This document shows positions 12,098 through 21,148 of a stretch of DNA of 64,000 nt, in pieces. The translations under genes and the position numbers were made by a program. The notes under the pieces are model-generated. The model saw nothing but the letters and a program-made list of their open reading frames with translations. It did no database searches and was not told the DNA's origin. Within the stretch, counting starts at the first letter, position 1, and every line of letters starts with the position of its first letter. This DNA is from Rhizobium leguminosarum. Its GTDB lineage: Bacteria; Pseudomonadota; Alphaproteobacteria; Rhizobiales; Rhizobiaceae. The stretch spans positions 3,746,501 through 3,810,500 of the forward strand of contig NZ_JAGIOR010000001.1 in assembly GCF_017876795.1 (NCBI RefSeq). Reading direction: 5' to 3'.

Positions 12098-12841
12098 TCA
12101 GCTCGGTATCCGGCAGGCAGTCGGTCCGTCCATAGGGCTGCGGGCCGCTTCGCCCGCCGCGTAAGCCAGTTCTACCGGATAGACGATCACACTCGGCAGT
12201 TTCTCGATTTCGCTTGCATGCTCGGGGCTGCGTTTGATTTCCGCCTTGTAGGCGGTGGTGCAATCCGGCAGGCGCTGCGGCGACAGACCCGTGTCGGCGG
12301 CGATCGTCTTGGCGCAGGCCGTGCCCTCCAGATAGAGCGAACAGGAGGCCATATAGACGCGACGGAAATCGAGGGTCAGCTCCCCCTTCCCGCTCCTTAT
12401 CGCCGCAAAATCGTCGCCCTCGAGGGAATCGTCGAGCAGCCGCTCGCCCGTCGCCGGATCATAGACGACGAAGGGCAGCCCACCGTTCCACCCGTCCGCC
12501 GCACGGAAAAACACGAAACCGCCGCTGATGCCCATGAGATAGCCGGCGGTATCATCCTCGATCACCCGCTCGCGCTCACCGGTGCGCTCACAGGGGGCAT
12601 CGGAGGCAAGCAGCGCCAGCTTTTCGGCTCCGACCTCACCAAGATCGACCTCCTTGACCATGAAGGCGGGGTACCGGCTGCAGGTGATCTTCGGTTTCGC
12701 ACCGGGATTGAGCTCATCCTTCGGCAGCGCGACGACATCCAGTTTTATCGGCTTGTCGAAAGGACCTGCATTTTCGGACGCTCCGGCCAATGAGACGAAT
12801 GCCGCAACAATGATCGATGCTGCAATAACCATCCGCTTCAT
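12098..12841 (-). CDS. hypothetical secreted protein
   Basis: I do not recognise the family. The ATG at 12841 (MKRMVIAASIIVAAFVSLAG) gives 247 residues with a typical signal peptide; longer in-frame starts upstream would bury it and are rejected. The mature part contains at least six cysteines (CSRYP, APCER, SCSLYLEGTACAK, DCTTAY, TACRIPS), suggesting disulphides in the periplasm. The gene is convergent with the AprI/Inh-like gene at 11365, with about 40 bases between the stops. Confidence 0.75.
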   Translation of the reverse strand: MKRMVIAASIIVAAFVSLAGASENAGPFDKPIKLDVVALPKDELNPGAKPKITCSRYPAFMVKEVDLGEVGAEKLALLASDAPCERTGERERVIEDDTAGYLMGISGGFVFFRAADGWNGGLPFVVYDPATGERLLDDSLEGDDFAAIRSGKGELTLDFRRVYMASCSLYLEGTACAKTIAADTGLSPQRLPDCTTAYKAEIKRSPEHASEIEKLPSVIVYPVELAYAAGEAARSPMDGPTACRIPS

Positions 12842-12964
12842 GATGCCCGTCCCCAACTGTTTCAGGCATGCGTGACACAGTTTAACCCGGTGCGACAGAT
12901 GGAAAAACGGATGCCGGCGATACCCGCTCAAGGCTCGATTGATGCCGGAGAAATTCAATTTTGC

Positions 12965-13022
12965 CTTGGAAAGACCTCCTGGAGCATTATGATCGGCCGA
13001 TGACCGATCGTAACGACCGGTC
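12965..13022 (+). promoter_or_regulatory. promoter plus operator-like dyads for the 52-aa gene
   Basis: CTTGGA (12965-12970), 17 bases, TATGAT (12988-12993) is a good rhizobial promoter. Overlapping and just after the start point are a perfect palindrome ATCGGCCGAT (12992-13001) and an imperfect dyad GACCG-N-TCG/CGA-N-CGGTC (13002-13022). The placement at +1 suggests repressor binding; the regulator is unknown. Confidence 0.5.
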
Positions 13023-13048
13023 AGAAGCAAGAAGGAACGATCCCCATC

Positions 13049-13207
13049 ATGGCCATTCGACCGTTGATTTTCGGTATCCTTTTCATCGCGGTCTTCGTCG
13101 TGATTATCCTCAGCATCATGTGGGTGGACACGTCGCACCCGATCCACCAGCCCGATCCGCTATCGCCAACGGCGCCCGGCCCCGCGACGCCCGGACAGGT
13201 GCAATAA
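13049..13207 (+). CDS. small single-span membrane protein, 52 aa
   Basis: Unrecognised short gene. ATG 13049 (MAIRPLIFGILFIAVFVVII) has AGAAGGAA about 12 bases upstream and TAA at 13205-13207. Residues 4-24 form one strongly hydrophobic helix, followed by WVDTSHPIHQPDPLSPTAPG, a proline-rich tail that would face the periplasm. It has its own promoter and operator-like repeats, which support a real gene. No LexA box is present here. Function is unknown. Confidence 0.65.
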   Translation: MAIRPLIFGILFIAVFVVIILSIMWVDTSHPIHQPDPLSPTAPGPATPGQVQ

Positions 13208-13266
13208 TGCATGTCGCCCGGAAGTGTGCAGCGGTTCCGGGGTAACGACGTGCATAAAAACATAAG

Positions 13267-13312
13267 GCTAAAGCGCGTCGCATGAATCAAATTCGATGCG
13301 GCGCGCTTTAGC
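13267..13312. repeat. RIME/REP-like palindrome
   Basis: 17-bp arms (13267-13283 and 13296-13312) are complementary except for one wobble, and the loop GAAT-CAA-ATTC extends the stem. Short palindromes with GCTAAAGCGCG arms of this kind are scattered between genes in rhizobial chromosomes. It lies 35 bases upstream of the IS element. Confidence 0.6.
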
Positions 13313-13347
13313 GGATGATCCGGGCCGTTCTGTCGCCGTGCGTCTCA

Positions 13348-14279
13348 GAGCCTGACCGAAAAAGAGTTGAGTGAAATCAGCCAGTTGTGATTCTGTTTGT
13401 TTGCTTAGGACGAACGGAGACCACAATGGGCTGGACTGATTTCACCCGTCGGCAATATGCCCGACGCACAGTGCGGTATGCAAGCGATCTGACGGACCGG
13501 GAGTGGGGATTGATCTCGCCTTGCCTGCCTGGACCGAGGCGGTTGGGCAGGCCGCGCAGTACCGATCTTCGCGAGGTCGTGAATGCGTTGCTTTACATCG
13601 CCACGACGGGGTGCCAGTGGCGGATGATGCCCAGAGATTTTCCACCTTTTACAACTGTGCAGTCCTATTTCTATGAATGGCGAGCGACAGGGTTATGGGG
13701 TCGGATCAACCATCATCTTGTGATGGAGGCGCGTGACTTGGAAGGTCGGGAAGCCTCGCCGTCTGCGGGCGTGATCGACAGTCAAAGCGTGAAAACCACG
13801 GAAAGCGGCGGAATTTCGGGCTATGACGCGGGCAAGAAGATAAAGGGACGCAAGCGTCATATCGTCGTCGACACGCTCGGACTGATGGTCGGCCTCATGG
13901 TTCACAGCGCCGATATTCAGGATCGCGACGGCGCGCCTGCGGTTCTCAAAACCATTCTCAAGCGCTGGCCGTGGCTGAGACATATCTTCGCCGATGGTGG
14001 TTATGCCGGACCGAAGCTGAGGGGCGCACTGCAAAAGATCGCTGCGTTCACTCTCCAGATCGTCAAGCGGACCGACAAGGCCAAGGGCTTCGAGGTTCTG
14101 CCGCGTCGCTGGGTAGTGGAGCGCACCTTCGCATGGCTTGGCAGATGCCGACGATTGGCGAAGGATTGGGAAAAGTCCGTCGCCTCAGCCGAGGCCTGGG
14201 TCACTATCGCCCACATCCGGGTCCTGACACGACGCTTGGCAAGGTACGGATATCGTTGAAACCTTTTCGAGTCAGGCTC
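13348..14279 (+). mobile_element. IS5-family insertion sequence (IS1031-like group), 932 bp
   Basis: Ends are GAGCCTGAC-CGAAAA on the left and its near-perfect inverted copy on the right (GAGCCTGACTCGAAAA read inwards). Both sides carry the trinucleotide TCA (13345-13347 and 14280-14282), the TNA-type target duplication of the IS1031 group. One intact transposase fills the element. The insertion is intergenic, between a RIME-like palindrome and the BA14K gene, and interrupts no visible gene. Confidence 0.9.
13426..14259 (+). CDS. IS5-family transposase
   Basis: DDE transposase of 277 residues from the ATG at 13426 (MGWTDFTRRQYARR), chosen because GGAG lies six bases upstream; an in-frame ATG at 13387 is less likely. 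The N-terminal DUF4096-like region (SDLTDREWGLISPCLP ... GCQWRMMPRDFP) precedes the catalytic core. I place the acidic triad at D118 (VIDSQSVK), D190 (FADGGYAG) and E232 (VVERTFAWLGRCRRL). No frameshift or stop is present, so the element may be active. Confidence 0.92.
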   Translation: MGWTDFTRRQYARRTVRYASDLTDREWGLISPCLPGPRRLGRPRSTDLREVVNALLYIATTGCQWRMMPRDFPPFTTVQSYFYEWRATGLWGRINHHLVMEARDLEGREASPSAGVIDSQSVKTTESGGISGYDAGKKIKGRKRHIVVDTLGLMVGLMVHSADIQDRDGAPAVLKTILKRWPWLRHIFADGGYAGPKLRGALQKIAAFTLQIVKRTDKAKGFEVLPRRWVVERTFAWLGRCRRLAKDWEKSVASAEAWVTIAHIRVLTRRLARYGYR

Positions 14280-14318
14280 TCAGGCGCGCAACGGAGGCTG
14301 TAGCACGATGCGCTGGCG

Positions 14319-14669
14319 TCAGCCGCGGTACAGCCAGAAAGGCATATCACGATCGCGATGGCGCCACTCACGGCGTTCCTGCCAACGCTCGGCACGCCAC
14401 CGGCGCCAGCGCCAGTCATCATCGCGCCAGTCGGACCGGCGCCAATCGCGCTGATGGCGCCAACCGCGGTCGTCACGCTCATCACGCCAGCCGCGGTCGT
14501 CACCGTCGTCACGGTTGCGATCATGTCGCCAGCCATCACGAATTTGAACAATATCGCCCTGGACCGACACGGCCGGCCGATCGACGGGCATGGCGGTGGC
14601 CGGGGCGACGGACGCCAAAGCCGCACCGACAGACATGGTTGCGGCGAAAAAGAGATGTGCGAGCTTCAT
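14319..14669 (-). CDS. BA14K-family protein
   Basis: Small secreted or membrane-associated protein of 116 residues. The signal peptide (MKLAHLFFAATMSVGAALAS, cleavage probably after AMP or ATA) is followed by an extremely Arg/Asp/Trp-rich stretch of RDDRGWR-like repeats (about 45-108), ending in MPFWLYRG. This matches the rhizobial/Brucella BA14K family, named for an immunoreactive Brucella protein with lectin-like claims. The IS element ends 40 bases beyond its stop. Function is uncertain. Confidence 0.75.
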   Translation of the reverse strand: MKLAHLFFAATMSVGAALASVAPATAMPVDRPAVSVQGDIVQIRDGWRHDRNRDDGDDRGWRDERDDRGWRHQRDWRRSDWRDDDWRWRRWRAERWQERREWRHRDRDMPFWLYRG

Positions 14670-14829
14670 GGCTGCTTCTTCCTCATTGATGATGAGGCGA
14701 AGATAAGCTGGCGCGGCTGAATTGGCGCTGAAGCAACCCTTCAGGCAAGGTTCATCAAGCGATACATGATAGCTGGAAAAAATCTGTCGATGCGATCAAG
14801 CAAAGTACAAGCGGTATTGCATGGAAAAG

Positions 14830-14905
<76 letters not shown>

Positions 14906-15062
14906 AATAGGTGCCCAACTAGCAGATTCTATGATTGTGTAAAGGAAAATTCGTGTCTGTGCGGACGGCTCGACTGCCGCTCAAAACGCTTCGCGATAGA
15001 AAACGTCCTTGTCGCGCCAACCCTTTATCCTTTAGCTAGGACAGCATCACAAAGGGCATCGC

Positions 15063-15836
15063 ATGGGCCGTTCATTTCAGACTCTTTCCTTTCTCGCCTC
15101 ACCCACGACAGAGGCGCTTGCAGCGCGCGAGGAGTTGATTCGCATCTATGGTGACGTGCCGGCCGACGATGCCGACGTTATCGTCGCGCTCGGCGGCGAC
15201 GGTTTCATGCTGCAGACGCTGCACAACACCATGAACTCCGGCAAGCTGGTCTACGGCATGAATCGCGGGTCGGTCGGCTTCCTGATGAACGACTATCGCA
15301 GCGAACAACTTCAGGAGCGCATCTGCGTCGCCGTCGAAAACGTCTTCCGGCCATTGCAGATGACGACGGCCAACGCCGACGGCACGAATTCGACGGCGCT
15401 CGCCATCAACGAGGTCTATCTTTTCCGCCAGTCCTATCAGGCCGCCAATCTACGGGTCGCGGTGGATGGGCGCGTCCGCCTGGAGGAGTTGATCTGCGAC
15501 GGGCTGATGGTGGCCACCCCCGCCGGGTCGACAGCCTATAATCTTTCCGCCCATGGCCCGATCCTGCCGCTCGAGGCGCCACTGCTCGCGATGACGCCGG
15601 TCAGCGCTTTCAGACCGCGGCGCTGGAGGGGGGCACTGCTTCCCAACAAGGTGACCGTCGATATCGACGTGCTCGAGCCGGTCAAGCGCCCGGTGAACGC
15701 GGTGGCGGACAATACCGAGGTCAAATCGGTGCTGCATGTCCGCATCGCCCAGTCGGAGCATATGACGGCACGCATCCTCTCCGATCCCGACCGCTCCTGG
15801 TCCGACCGTATTCTCGCCGAGCAGTTCAAGGATTGA
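15063..15836 (+). CDS. nadK: NAD kinase
   Basis: ATP-dependent phosphorylation of NAD to NADP in the cytoplasm. It has 257 residues, the short alphaproteobacterial form. VIVALGGDGFMLQTLH holds the GGDG motif at about 42-45, NRGSVGFLMN follows, then AINEVYLFR with the conserved NE and DGLMVATPAGSTAYNLSAHGP in the NAD-binding region. The next gene starts 4 bases after the stop, so the two are probably co-transcribed. Confidence 0.96.
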   Translation: MGRSFQTLSFLASPTTEALAAREELIRIYGDVPADDADVIVALGGDGFMLQTLHNTMNSGKLVYGMNRGSVGFLMNDYRSEQLQERICVAVENVFRPLQMTTANADGTNSTALAINEVYLFRQSYQAANLRVAVDGRVRLEELICDGLMVATPAGSTAYNLSAHGPILPLEAPLLAMTPVSAFRPRRWRGALLPNKVTVDIDVLEPVKRPVNAVADNTEVKSVLHVRIAQSEHMTARILSDPDRSWSDRILAEQFKD

Positions 15837-15840
15837 GACG

Positions 15841-16350
15841 ATGGCCATGCGACGGATATTGATGACCACCGTTCTCCTCACCGGATGGTCGGCCGCAGCC
15901 TTGCCGGCGCAGGATGCCATCCTGCCGGCATCGGTGATTTTTGCGACCAGCACCGGCTACTGGGAGGATGCTGGCAACGCCCCGGATGTCGAGCGGGCGC
16001 CGACAGGCGCCGAGAGCGTTGCCAACCCCGAGGGACAGTCCACGCAGCGCCACGGCTACTACAAGCTCTTTGCCGTCCGCCAGGCGGACAGGACCTCGAA
16101 GGTCTATTTGCAGCAGGTTGCCCAGACCGAGACCGGCCCGGCGATCACTTCTACCGTCGAGCTGCAGGAGATCAGCGACCTGAAGCCTTATATTACCGAT
16201 ATACGGCCCGAGAATTCGAACGGCATCATCAAGGAGCCGGGGCTGTTCGCGACGATCTATCTGAAGACCGATCCCGCCGCGGAACCGGATGGCTGGACCG
16301 TGCTGATCGACGAATTCGGCGACATCACCGTGGAGAAGGCGACGAATTGA
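15841..16350 (+). CDS. hypothetical periplasmic protein
   Basis: 169 residues with a signal peptide (MAMRRILMTTVLLTGWSAAALPAQ, cleavage near 24). The mature part resembles no family I can name; it has an ATSTGYWED segment, a single predicted compact beta-rich domain and no cysteines. It begins four bases after the NAD kinase stop and is probably in that operon. Function unknown. Confidence 0.75.
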   Translation: MAMRRILMTTVLLTGWSAAALPAQDAILPASVIFATSTGYWEDAGNAPDVERAPTGAESVANPEGQSTQRHGYYKLFAVRQADRTSKVYLQQVAQTETGPAITSTVELQEISDLKPYITDIRPENSNGIIKEPGLFATIYLKTDPAAEPDGWTVLIDEFGDITVEKATN

Positions 16351-16384
16351 ACAGCTGAGATCTGTTCATAAAGGCACCCGACAG

Positions 16385-17404
16385 ATGAAACTCGGCTTTC
16401 GCGACGGCGTGCTTTACGACCAGAACAGGTCGAACTGGGACGCAGACGGCCCCAGACCTGTCAGCTGGTCGCTGTGGTATCCCGCTGCCGATGAGGCGCG
16501 GGAGAGCGACACAGCGGAAAGAAGCTGGTTCCAGAAGGCGAAGGTCGCCCGCGACGCACCTGTCCGGCCGGATGCCCGGCCCTATCCCCTCGTTCTGTTG
16601 TCGCATGGCACGGGCGGATCTGCGGCCGGACTGGAGTGGCTGGCGCGACGGCTGGTCGATCGCGGATTTGCAGCGCTTGGCGTCAACCATCACGGCAATA
16701 CCGGCAACGAGCCCTATCGCGCCGAAGGCTTTGCCTGCCTTTGGGAACGGGCGCCGGATCTCAGCTACATGCTCGATCACCGCGATGACTGGCTCAGCGA
16801 TCTCTCCTGTTATATCGATACGACGCGCGTCTTCGCGGCCGGATTTTCGGCTGGAGCCTATAGCGTGATGCTGCTTCTTGGCGCCGTCGCCCAGTTTTCA
16901 CAGTTCGAGCCATCCCGGATGAAGCCGGGTGGCGCCCGCGGACCAAGGGAATTTCCCGAGCTTGCCGACCATATCCCAACATTGCTTTCCACCAGCGAGG
17001 TGTTTCGCGATTCTTGGTCCCGCATGTCGAAGTCCTACCGGGATGACAGAATCAAGGCGGCACTCCTGTGCGCGCCGGGCCGGTCCGGTCTCGGTTTCAG
17101 CGTGGAAAGCCTGAAAGCTGTCGATGCGCCCACCCTCATCCTGGTCGGCGACGCCGATAGGGCGGCGCCGGCTGAGGAATGTTCGGCATGGCTACATGCG
17201 CGGCTATCGCGCAGCGCCCTTAAGATCTTCGGTGGCGGCCTTGGGCATTATGTCTTCGTACCGGAGGGCACGGCACTCGGCCTTGCCTTTGCGGCAGAGC
17301 TCTTTACCGATCCGCCGGGCATCGAGCGCGCGGCCATTCATGAGGAGATTGCCGATCTGTCAGCAGCGCTGTTCCAGGGCAGTGTGATCAACGCGAAGAG
17401 CTGA
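16385..17404 (+). CDS. alpha/beta hydrolase (dienelactone-hydrolase-like, COG4188 type)
   Basis: Predicted serine hydrolase of 339 residues without a signal peptide. The oxyanion region is LLSHGTGGSAAG, the nucleophile elbow FAAGFSAGAYS (GFSAG) lies near residue 156, an acid is likely in LVGDADRAAPAEE, and the His in GGGLGHYVF. The fold order matches predicted dienelactone hydrolases. The substrate cannot be inferred. It follows the 169-residue gene and ends at a bidirectional terminator shared with prfB. Confidence 0.82.
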   Translation: MKLGFRDGVLYDQNRSNWDADGPRPVSWSLWYPAADEARESDTAERSWFQKAKVARDAPVRPDARPYPLVLLSHGTGGSAAGLEWLARRLVDRGFAALGVNHHGNTGNEPYRAEGFACLWERAPDLSYMLDHRDDWLSDLSCYIDTTRVFAAGFSAGAYSVMLLLGAVAQFSQFEPSRMKPGGARGPREFPELADHIPTLLSTSEVFRDSWSRMSKSYRDDRIKAALLCAPGRSGLGFSVESLKAVDAPTLILVGDADRAAPAEECSAWLHARLSRSALKIFGGGLGHYVFVPEGTALGLAFAAELFTDPPGIERAAIHEEIADLSAALFQGSVINAKS

Positions 17405-17407
17405 GCA

Positions 17408-17437
17408 GAGAAAAGCCCCGTTTCCGGGGCTTTCTCG
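17408..17437. terminator. bidirectional terminator between hydrolase and prfB
   Basis: The stem AAAGCCCCG/CGGGGCTTT (17412-17420 with 17425-17433) with a TTTC loop has A-rich and T-rich flanks on both sides. It sits between two convergent genes, 8 bases past one stop and about 24 past the other. Confidence 0.85.
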
Positions 17438-17457
17438 TCTCGATCCTGCTGCTGCTA

Positions 17458-18589
17458 TCAGTCGACATCCTCGACGACCGCGTCGGCAGCACCGCTGATG
17501 CGGTGGGCAAGGGCGGCTTCCATGAACTCGTTCAGATCGCCGTCGAGCACGTCGTCCGGCGCGGTGCTGGCAACCCCGGTGCGCATATCCTTGACCAGCT
17601 GGTAGGGCTGCAGCACGTAGGAGCGGATCTGGTGGCCCCAGCCGATATCCGTCTTGGAGGCGGCTTCGGCGCTGGCGGCGTCCTCGCGCTTCTTCAATTC
17701 CGCTTCGTACATGCGGGCGCGCAGCATGTCCCAGGCCTTGGCGCGGTTCTTGTGCTGCGAACGCTCCTGCTGGCACTGCACGACGATACCGGTCGGAATA
17801 TGCGTGATGCGGACGGCCGAGTCGGTGGTGTTGACGTGCTGGCCGCCGGCGCCCGACGAACGATAGGTATCGATACGGCAGTCGCCTTCGTTGATCTCGA
17901 TCTGGATCGAGTCGTCGACAACGGGATAGACCCAGATTGACGAGAACGAAGTGTGGCGACGCGCATTGCTGTCGTAGGGCGAGATGCGCACCAGCCGGTG
18001 CACGCCCGATTCCGTCTTCAGCCAGCCATAGGCATTGTGTCCCTTGACCAGCAGGGTGGCGGATTTGATGCCCGCCTCTTCGCCGTCGTGGACTTCTAGA
18101 AGCTCGACCTTGAAACGCTGGCGTTCGGCCCAACGGGTGTACATGCGCAGCAGCATGTTCGCCCAGTCCTGGCTTTCGGTGCCGCCGGCGCCCGAATGGA
18201 CTTCGAGATAGGTGTCGTTGCTGTCGGCTTCGCCGGAAAGCATGGCTTCCACCTGGCGGCGGGCGGCCTCGGCCTTCAGCGCTTTCAACGTGTCTTCGGC
18301 TTCCTTGACGACACTCTGGTCGCCCTCTTCCTCGCCAAGCTCGATCAGCTCGATATTGTCGTTCAGCTGCTGTTCCAGCTGCTTGACGCCATTGATGCCG
18401 TCATCCAGCTGCTGGCGCTCGCGCATCAGCTTCTGCGCTTCGGTAGCGTCGTTCCAGAGGTTCGGATCCTCTGCCTTGTTGTTCAACCAGTCCAGCCGTC
18501 TTATCGCTTGGTCCCAGTCAAAGATGCCTCCTCAGCAGGGTGATAGCCTGCTTGGTTTCATCGACCACATTTTCGATTTCGGCTCGCAT
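17458..18589 (-). CDS. prfB: peptide chain release factor 2, programmed +1 frameshift
   Basis: Recognises UGA and UAA stops and triggers peptidyl-tRNA hydrolysis. Translation starts at ATG 18589 ([19 protein letters not shown]) with AGCAGGAAA upstream, and meets an in-frame UGA at 18520-18518 after 23 codons. The stop context is AGG AGG CAT CTT TGA C, the RF2 recoding site: an internal Shine-Dalgarno, a slippery CUU and UGA-C. Shifting +1 joins [11 protein letters not shown] to the main frame and yields 376 residues. The tripeptide anticodon SPF is seen here as [14 protein letters not shown], and the catalytic GGQ lies in [18 protein letters not shown] start at 18486 would miss the N-terminal 34 residues. 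Confidence 0.96.
18518..18535 (-). promoter_or_regulatory. RF2 autoregulatory frameshift site
   Basis: On the minus strand AGGAGG, three bases (CAT), CTT-TGA-C. It matches the E. coli signal AGGGGG-TAT-CTT-TGA-C in every functional element. Low RF2 stalls at UGA and favours the shift, so RF2 controls its own synthesis. Confidence 0.95.
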
Positions 18590-18637
18590 TTTCCTGCTTC
18601 TCTGTCTGGGTTCTTCCGGTGCTGGTGGACATAGAGA

Positions 18638-18669
18638 CGCCCGCCGCGGATGTAAAGGCCGCGCGGGCG
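18638..18669 (-). terminator. hairpin between mrcA and prfB
   Basis: A GC-rich stem of 11 pairs with one bulged C (CGCCCG-C-CGCGG with CCGCG-CGGGCG) lies 20 bases after the mrcA stop and 50 before prfB. It lacks a U-run on the minus strand, so it may be a weak terminator or RNA-stabilising end. Confidence 0.45.
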
Positions 18670-18688
18670 TTCAAAAATCGGACGGCGG

Positions 18689-21148
18689 TCAGAACAGGCC
18701 GGGCGTGCCGGTCTGGACAGCCTGGTTCGCCTGCGGTGAGGTCTTCAGGATCTCTTCCGGCGCCATGGTGCTGTCCATGCCGATGACGGAGAAGCTGTCG
18801 GCCGGGCCGGTGCCGGGCTTGAAGGCCTCGATGATGGTGTTCGGATCGCCGTCGACGGCAGCCATGCCGGTCTTACGGTCGATCGAAATCAGGTTCATGC
18901 CCGGCGGGATGACGAATTTGGATTCCGGCGCATCCTTGACGGCAGCCTGCATGAATTCGTTGAAGATCGGGGCGGAGAGAACGCCGCCGGTGCCGCCGCG
19001 GCCGAGTGGGGCCGGTGTATCGAAGCCCATATAGAGACCGGCGACCAGATCCGGCGTGAAGCCGACGAACCAGGCATCCTTCTCGTCATTGGTGGTGCCG
19101 GTCTTGCCGGCGACGTCGCGACCGCCGAGATCGACCTTGCCGGCGGCCGTGCCGCGCTGGATGACGCCCTGCATCATCGAGGTGATCTGGTAGGCGGTCA
19201 TCGGGTCGAGAACGGTTTCGCGGTTGTCGACGACATTCGGCTCTTCCTGGTTCTGCCAGTCGCCGGCATTGCAGCCCTCGCACAGACGCTCCTCATGCTT
19301 GAAGATCGTCTTGCCGTAGCGGTCCTGGATGCGGTCGATCAATGTCGGCTTGATCTGCTTGCCGCCATTGGCGATCACCGAATAGGCAGAGACCATGCGC
19401 AGCACCGTCGTGTCGCCGGCGCCGAGCGACATGGAGAGAACCGGCAGCATGTGATCGTAGATACCGAAGCGCTCGGCATATTCAGCGACGATGTTCATGC
19501 CGAGATCGTTGGCGAGGCGCACCGTCATCAGGTTGCGCGAATGCTCGATGCCCGAGCGCAGCGTCGACGGGCCGCCGACTTCGCCGCCGTAGTTTTCCGG
19601 CTTCCAGACCTGGCCGCCGGAGACGATTTCGATCGGCGCATCCATGATGACGGAAGCCGGTGTATAGCCGTTGTCCATTGCCGCCGCGTAGACGAAGGGC
19701 TTGAACGAGGAACCCGGCTGGCGCATCGCCTGGGTGGCGCGGTTGAATTCGGACTGGGAGTAGGAGAAGCCGCCGACCATGGCGAGCACGCGGCCGGTCT
19801 TCGGATCCATGGCGACCAGGCCGCCCTGCACCTTCGGCGGCTGCTGCAGGCGATAGGAGGTCGAGGCGTCATCGCCGAGTTTTGCGACATAAACGACGTC
19901 ACCAGGAGCTACGGCGCCGACCGGCGATTTCGCGGTCTTGCGGGCGCCGTCTGCCGAACGGAAGGCCCACTGCATGTTCTTGGCTTCAATGGTGCCGCGT
20001 TGACGGTCGGCTGAAACCTTGCCGCTTCCATCCTTGGCCGGCTGCAGGCCGATATCGACGTTGCTGTCGGACACCGCAAGCACGACGGCGAGCCGCCATT
20101 CCGGCACGTCGGAGAGGGAGGGAATATCGGCAAGCGCCTTGCCCCAGTCACCGCTTGCGTCGATCTGCTTGATCGGGCCGTGGAAACCGCGGCGCTCGTC
20201 GTAGGTCACCAGACCATCCTGCAGCGCCTTGCGGGCTGTGAGCTGCAGCTGCGGATCGAGCGACGTACGCACCGAAAGGCCGCCCTCATAGAGAACCTTC
20301 TCGCCATATTGGTCGATCAGCTGGCGGCGCACGGCTTCCGCGAAATAGTCCGAGGCAAAGAGCGAGGGGCCGGTCGTGCGGGCGGTGACGCCGAGCGGCT
20401 GCTTCTTGGCTTCCGCGCCGTCGCTCTGGCTGACATAGCCGTTCTCGACCATGCGGTCGATCACCCAGTTGCGGCGTTCGAGCGCTGCCTCGGGATGGCG
20501 GAAAGGATGATAATTGGCCGGACCTTTCGGCAACGATGCCAGATAGGCGGCTTCGGCAACGGTCAGTTCGGTGACGGATTTGTTGAAATAGGTGAGCGCG
20601 GCGCCGGCGATGCCGTAGGAATTCATACCGAAGAAGATCTCGTTCAGGTAGAGTTCGAGGATCTTGTCCTTGCTGTAGGCCTGCTCGATACGGAAGGACA
20701 GGATCGCTTCCTTGATCTTGCGGTCGATCGTCTGGTCAGAGCTCAAAAGGAAGTTCTTGGCCACCTGCTGGGTGATGGTGGATGCACCGACCGGGCGGCG
20801 GCCGGAACCGAAATTCTGCAGGTTGACGAGGATTGCGCGGCCGAGACCGGTGAGATCGACGCCCGGATGATTGTAGAAATTCTTGTCTTCGGCCGACAGG
20901 AAAGCGGCTTTCACGCGGTCGGGGACGGCCTGGATCGGCAGGAAGAGACGCTTTTCCTTGGCATATTCGGCCATCAGAGCGCCATTGCCGGCATGGACGC
21001 GGGTGGTCACCGGCGGCGCATAGCTGTTCAGAACGGCATAGTCCGGGAGATCCTTCGCGACGTTGGCGAGATAGATGGCAACACCCGCCGCCGCGACCAG
21101 AAACAGGACGCAGGCCATTCCGAAGAAATATCCAAAAAGTCTAACCAT
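18689..21148 (-). CDS. mrcA: penicillin-binding protein 1A
   Basis: Bifunctional peptidoglycan synthase anchored in the inner membrane, 819 residues. It starts MVRLFGYFFGMACVLFL with one N-terminal membrane anchor. The GT51 glycosyltransferase domain (about 50-230) shows AEDKNFYNHPGVD, TITQQVAKN and LYLNEIFFG. The transpeptidase domain shows GSSFKPF (SxxK, about 481-485), SRN and KTGTTNDEKD (about 684). An insert domain lies between them. It lies downstream of an amidase gene and upstream of prfB on the same strand. It is full length, with nothing missing. Confidence 0.96.
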   Translation of the reverse strand: MVRLFGYFFGMACVLFLVAAAGVAIYLANVAKDLPDYAVLNSYAPPVTTRVHAGNGALMAEYAKEKRLFLPIQAVPDRVKAAFLSAEDKNFYNHPGVDLTGLGRAILVNLQNFGSGRRPVGASTITQQVAKNFLLSSDQTIDRKIKEAILSFRIEQAYSKDKILELYLNEIFFGMNSYGIAGAALTYFNKSVTELTVAEAAYLASLPKGPANYHPFRHPEAALERRNWVIDRMVENGYVSQSDGAEAKKQPLGVTARTTGPSLFASDYFAEAVRRQLIDQYGEKVLYEGGLSVRTSLDPQLQLTARKALQDGLVTYDERRGFHGPIKQIDASGDWGKALADIPSLSDVPEWRLAVVLAVSDSNVDIGLQPAKDGSGKVSADRQRGTIEAKNMQWAFRSADGARKTAKSPVGAVAPGDVVYVAKLGDDASTSYRLQQPPKVQGGLVAMDPKTGRVLAMVGGFSYSQSEFNRATQAMRQPGSSFKPFVYAAAMDNGYTPASVIMDAPIEIVSGGQVWKPENYGGEVGGPSTLRSGIEHSRNLMTVRLANDLGMNIVAEYAERFGIYDHMLPVLSMSLGAGDTTVLRMVSAYSVIANGGKQIKPTLIDRIQDRYGKTIFKHEERLCEGCNAGDWQNQEEPNVVDNRETVLDPMTAYQITSMMQGVIQRGTAAGKVDLGGRDVAGKTGTTNDEKDAWFVGFTPDLVAGLYMGFDTPAPLGRGGTGGVLSAPIFNEFMQAAVKDAPESKFVIPPGMNLISIDRKTGMAAVDGDPNTIIEAFKPGTGPADSFSVIGMDSTMAPEEILKTSPQANQAVQTGTPGLF

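Noticed and set aside
12842..13147. Upstream extension (349 residues) of the hypothetical secreted gene
   Set aside because: It would bury the signal peptide that starts at 12841 and overlaps the promoter region of the 52-codon gene.
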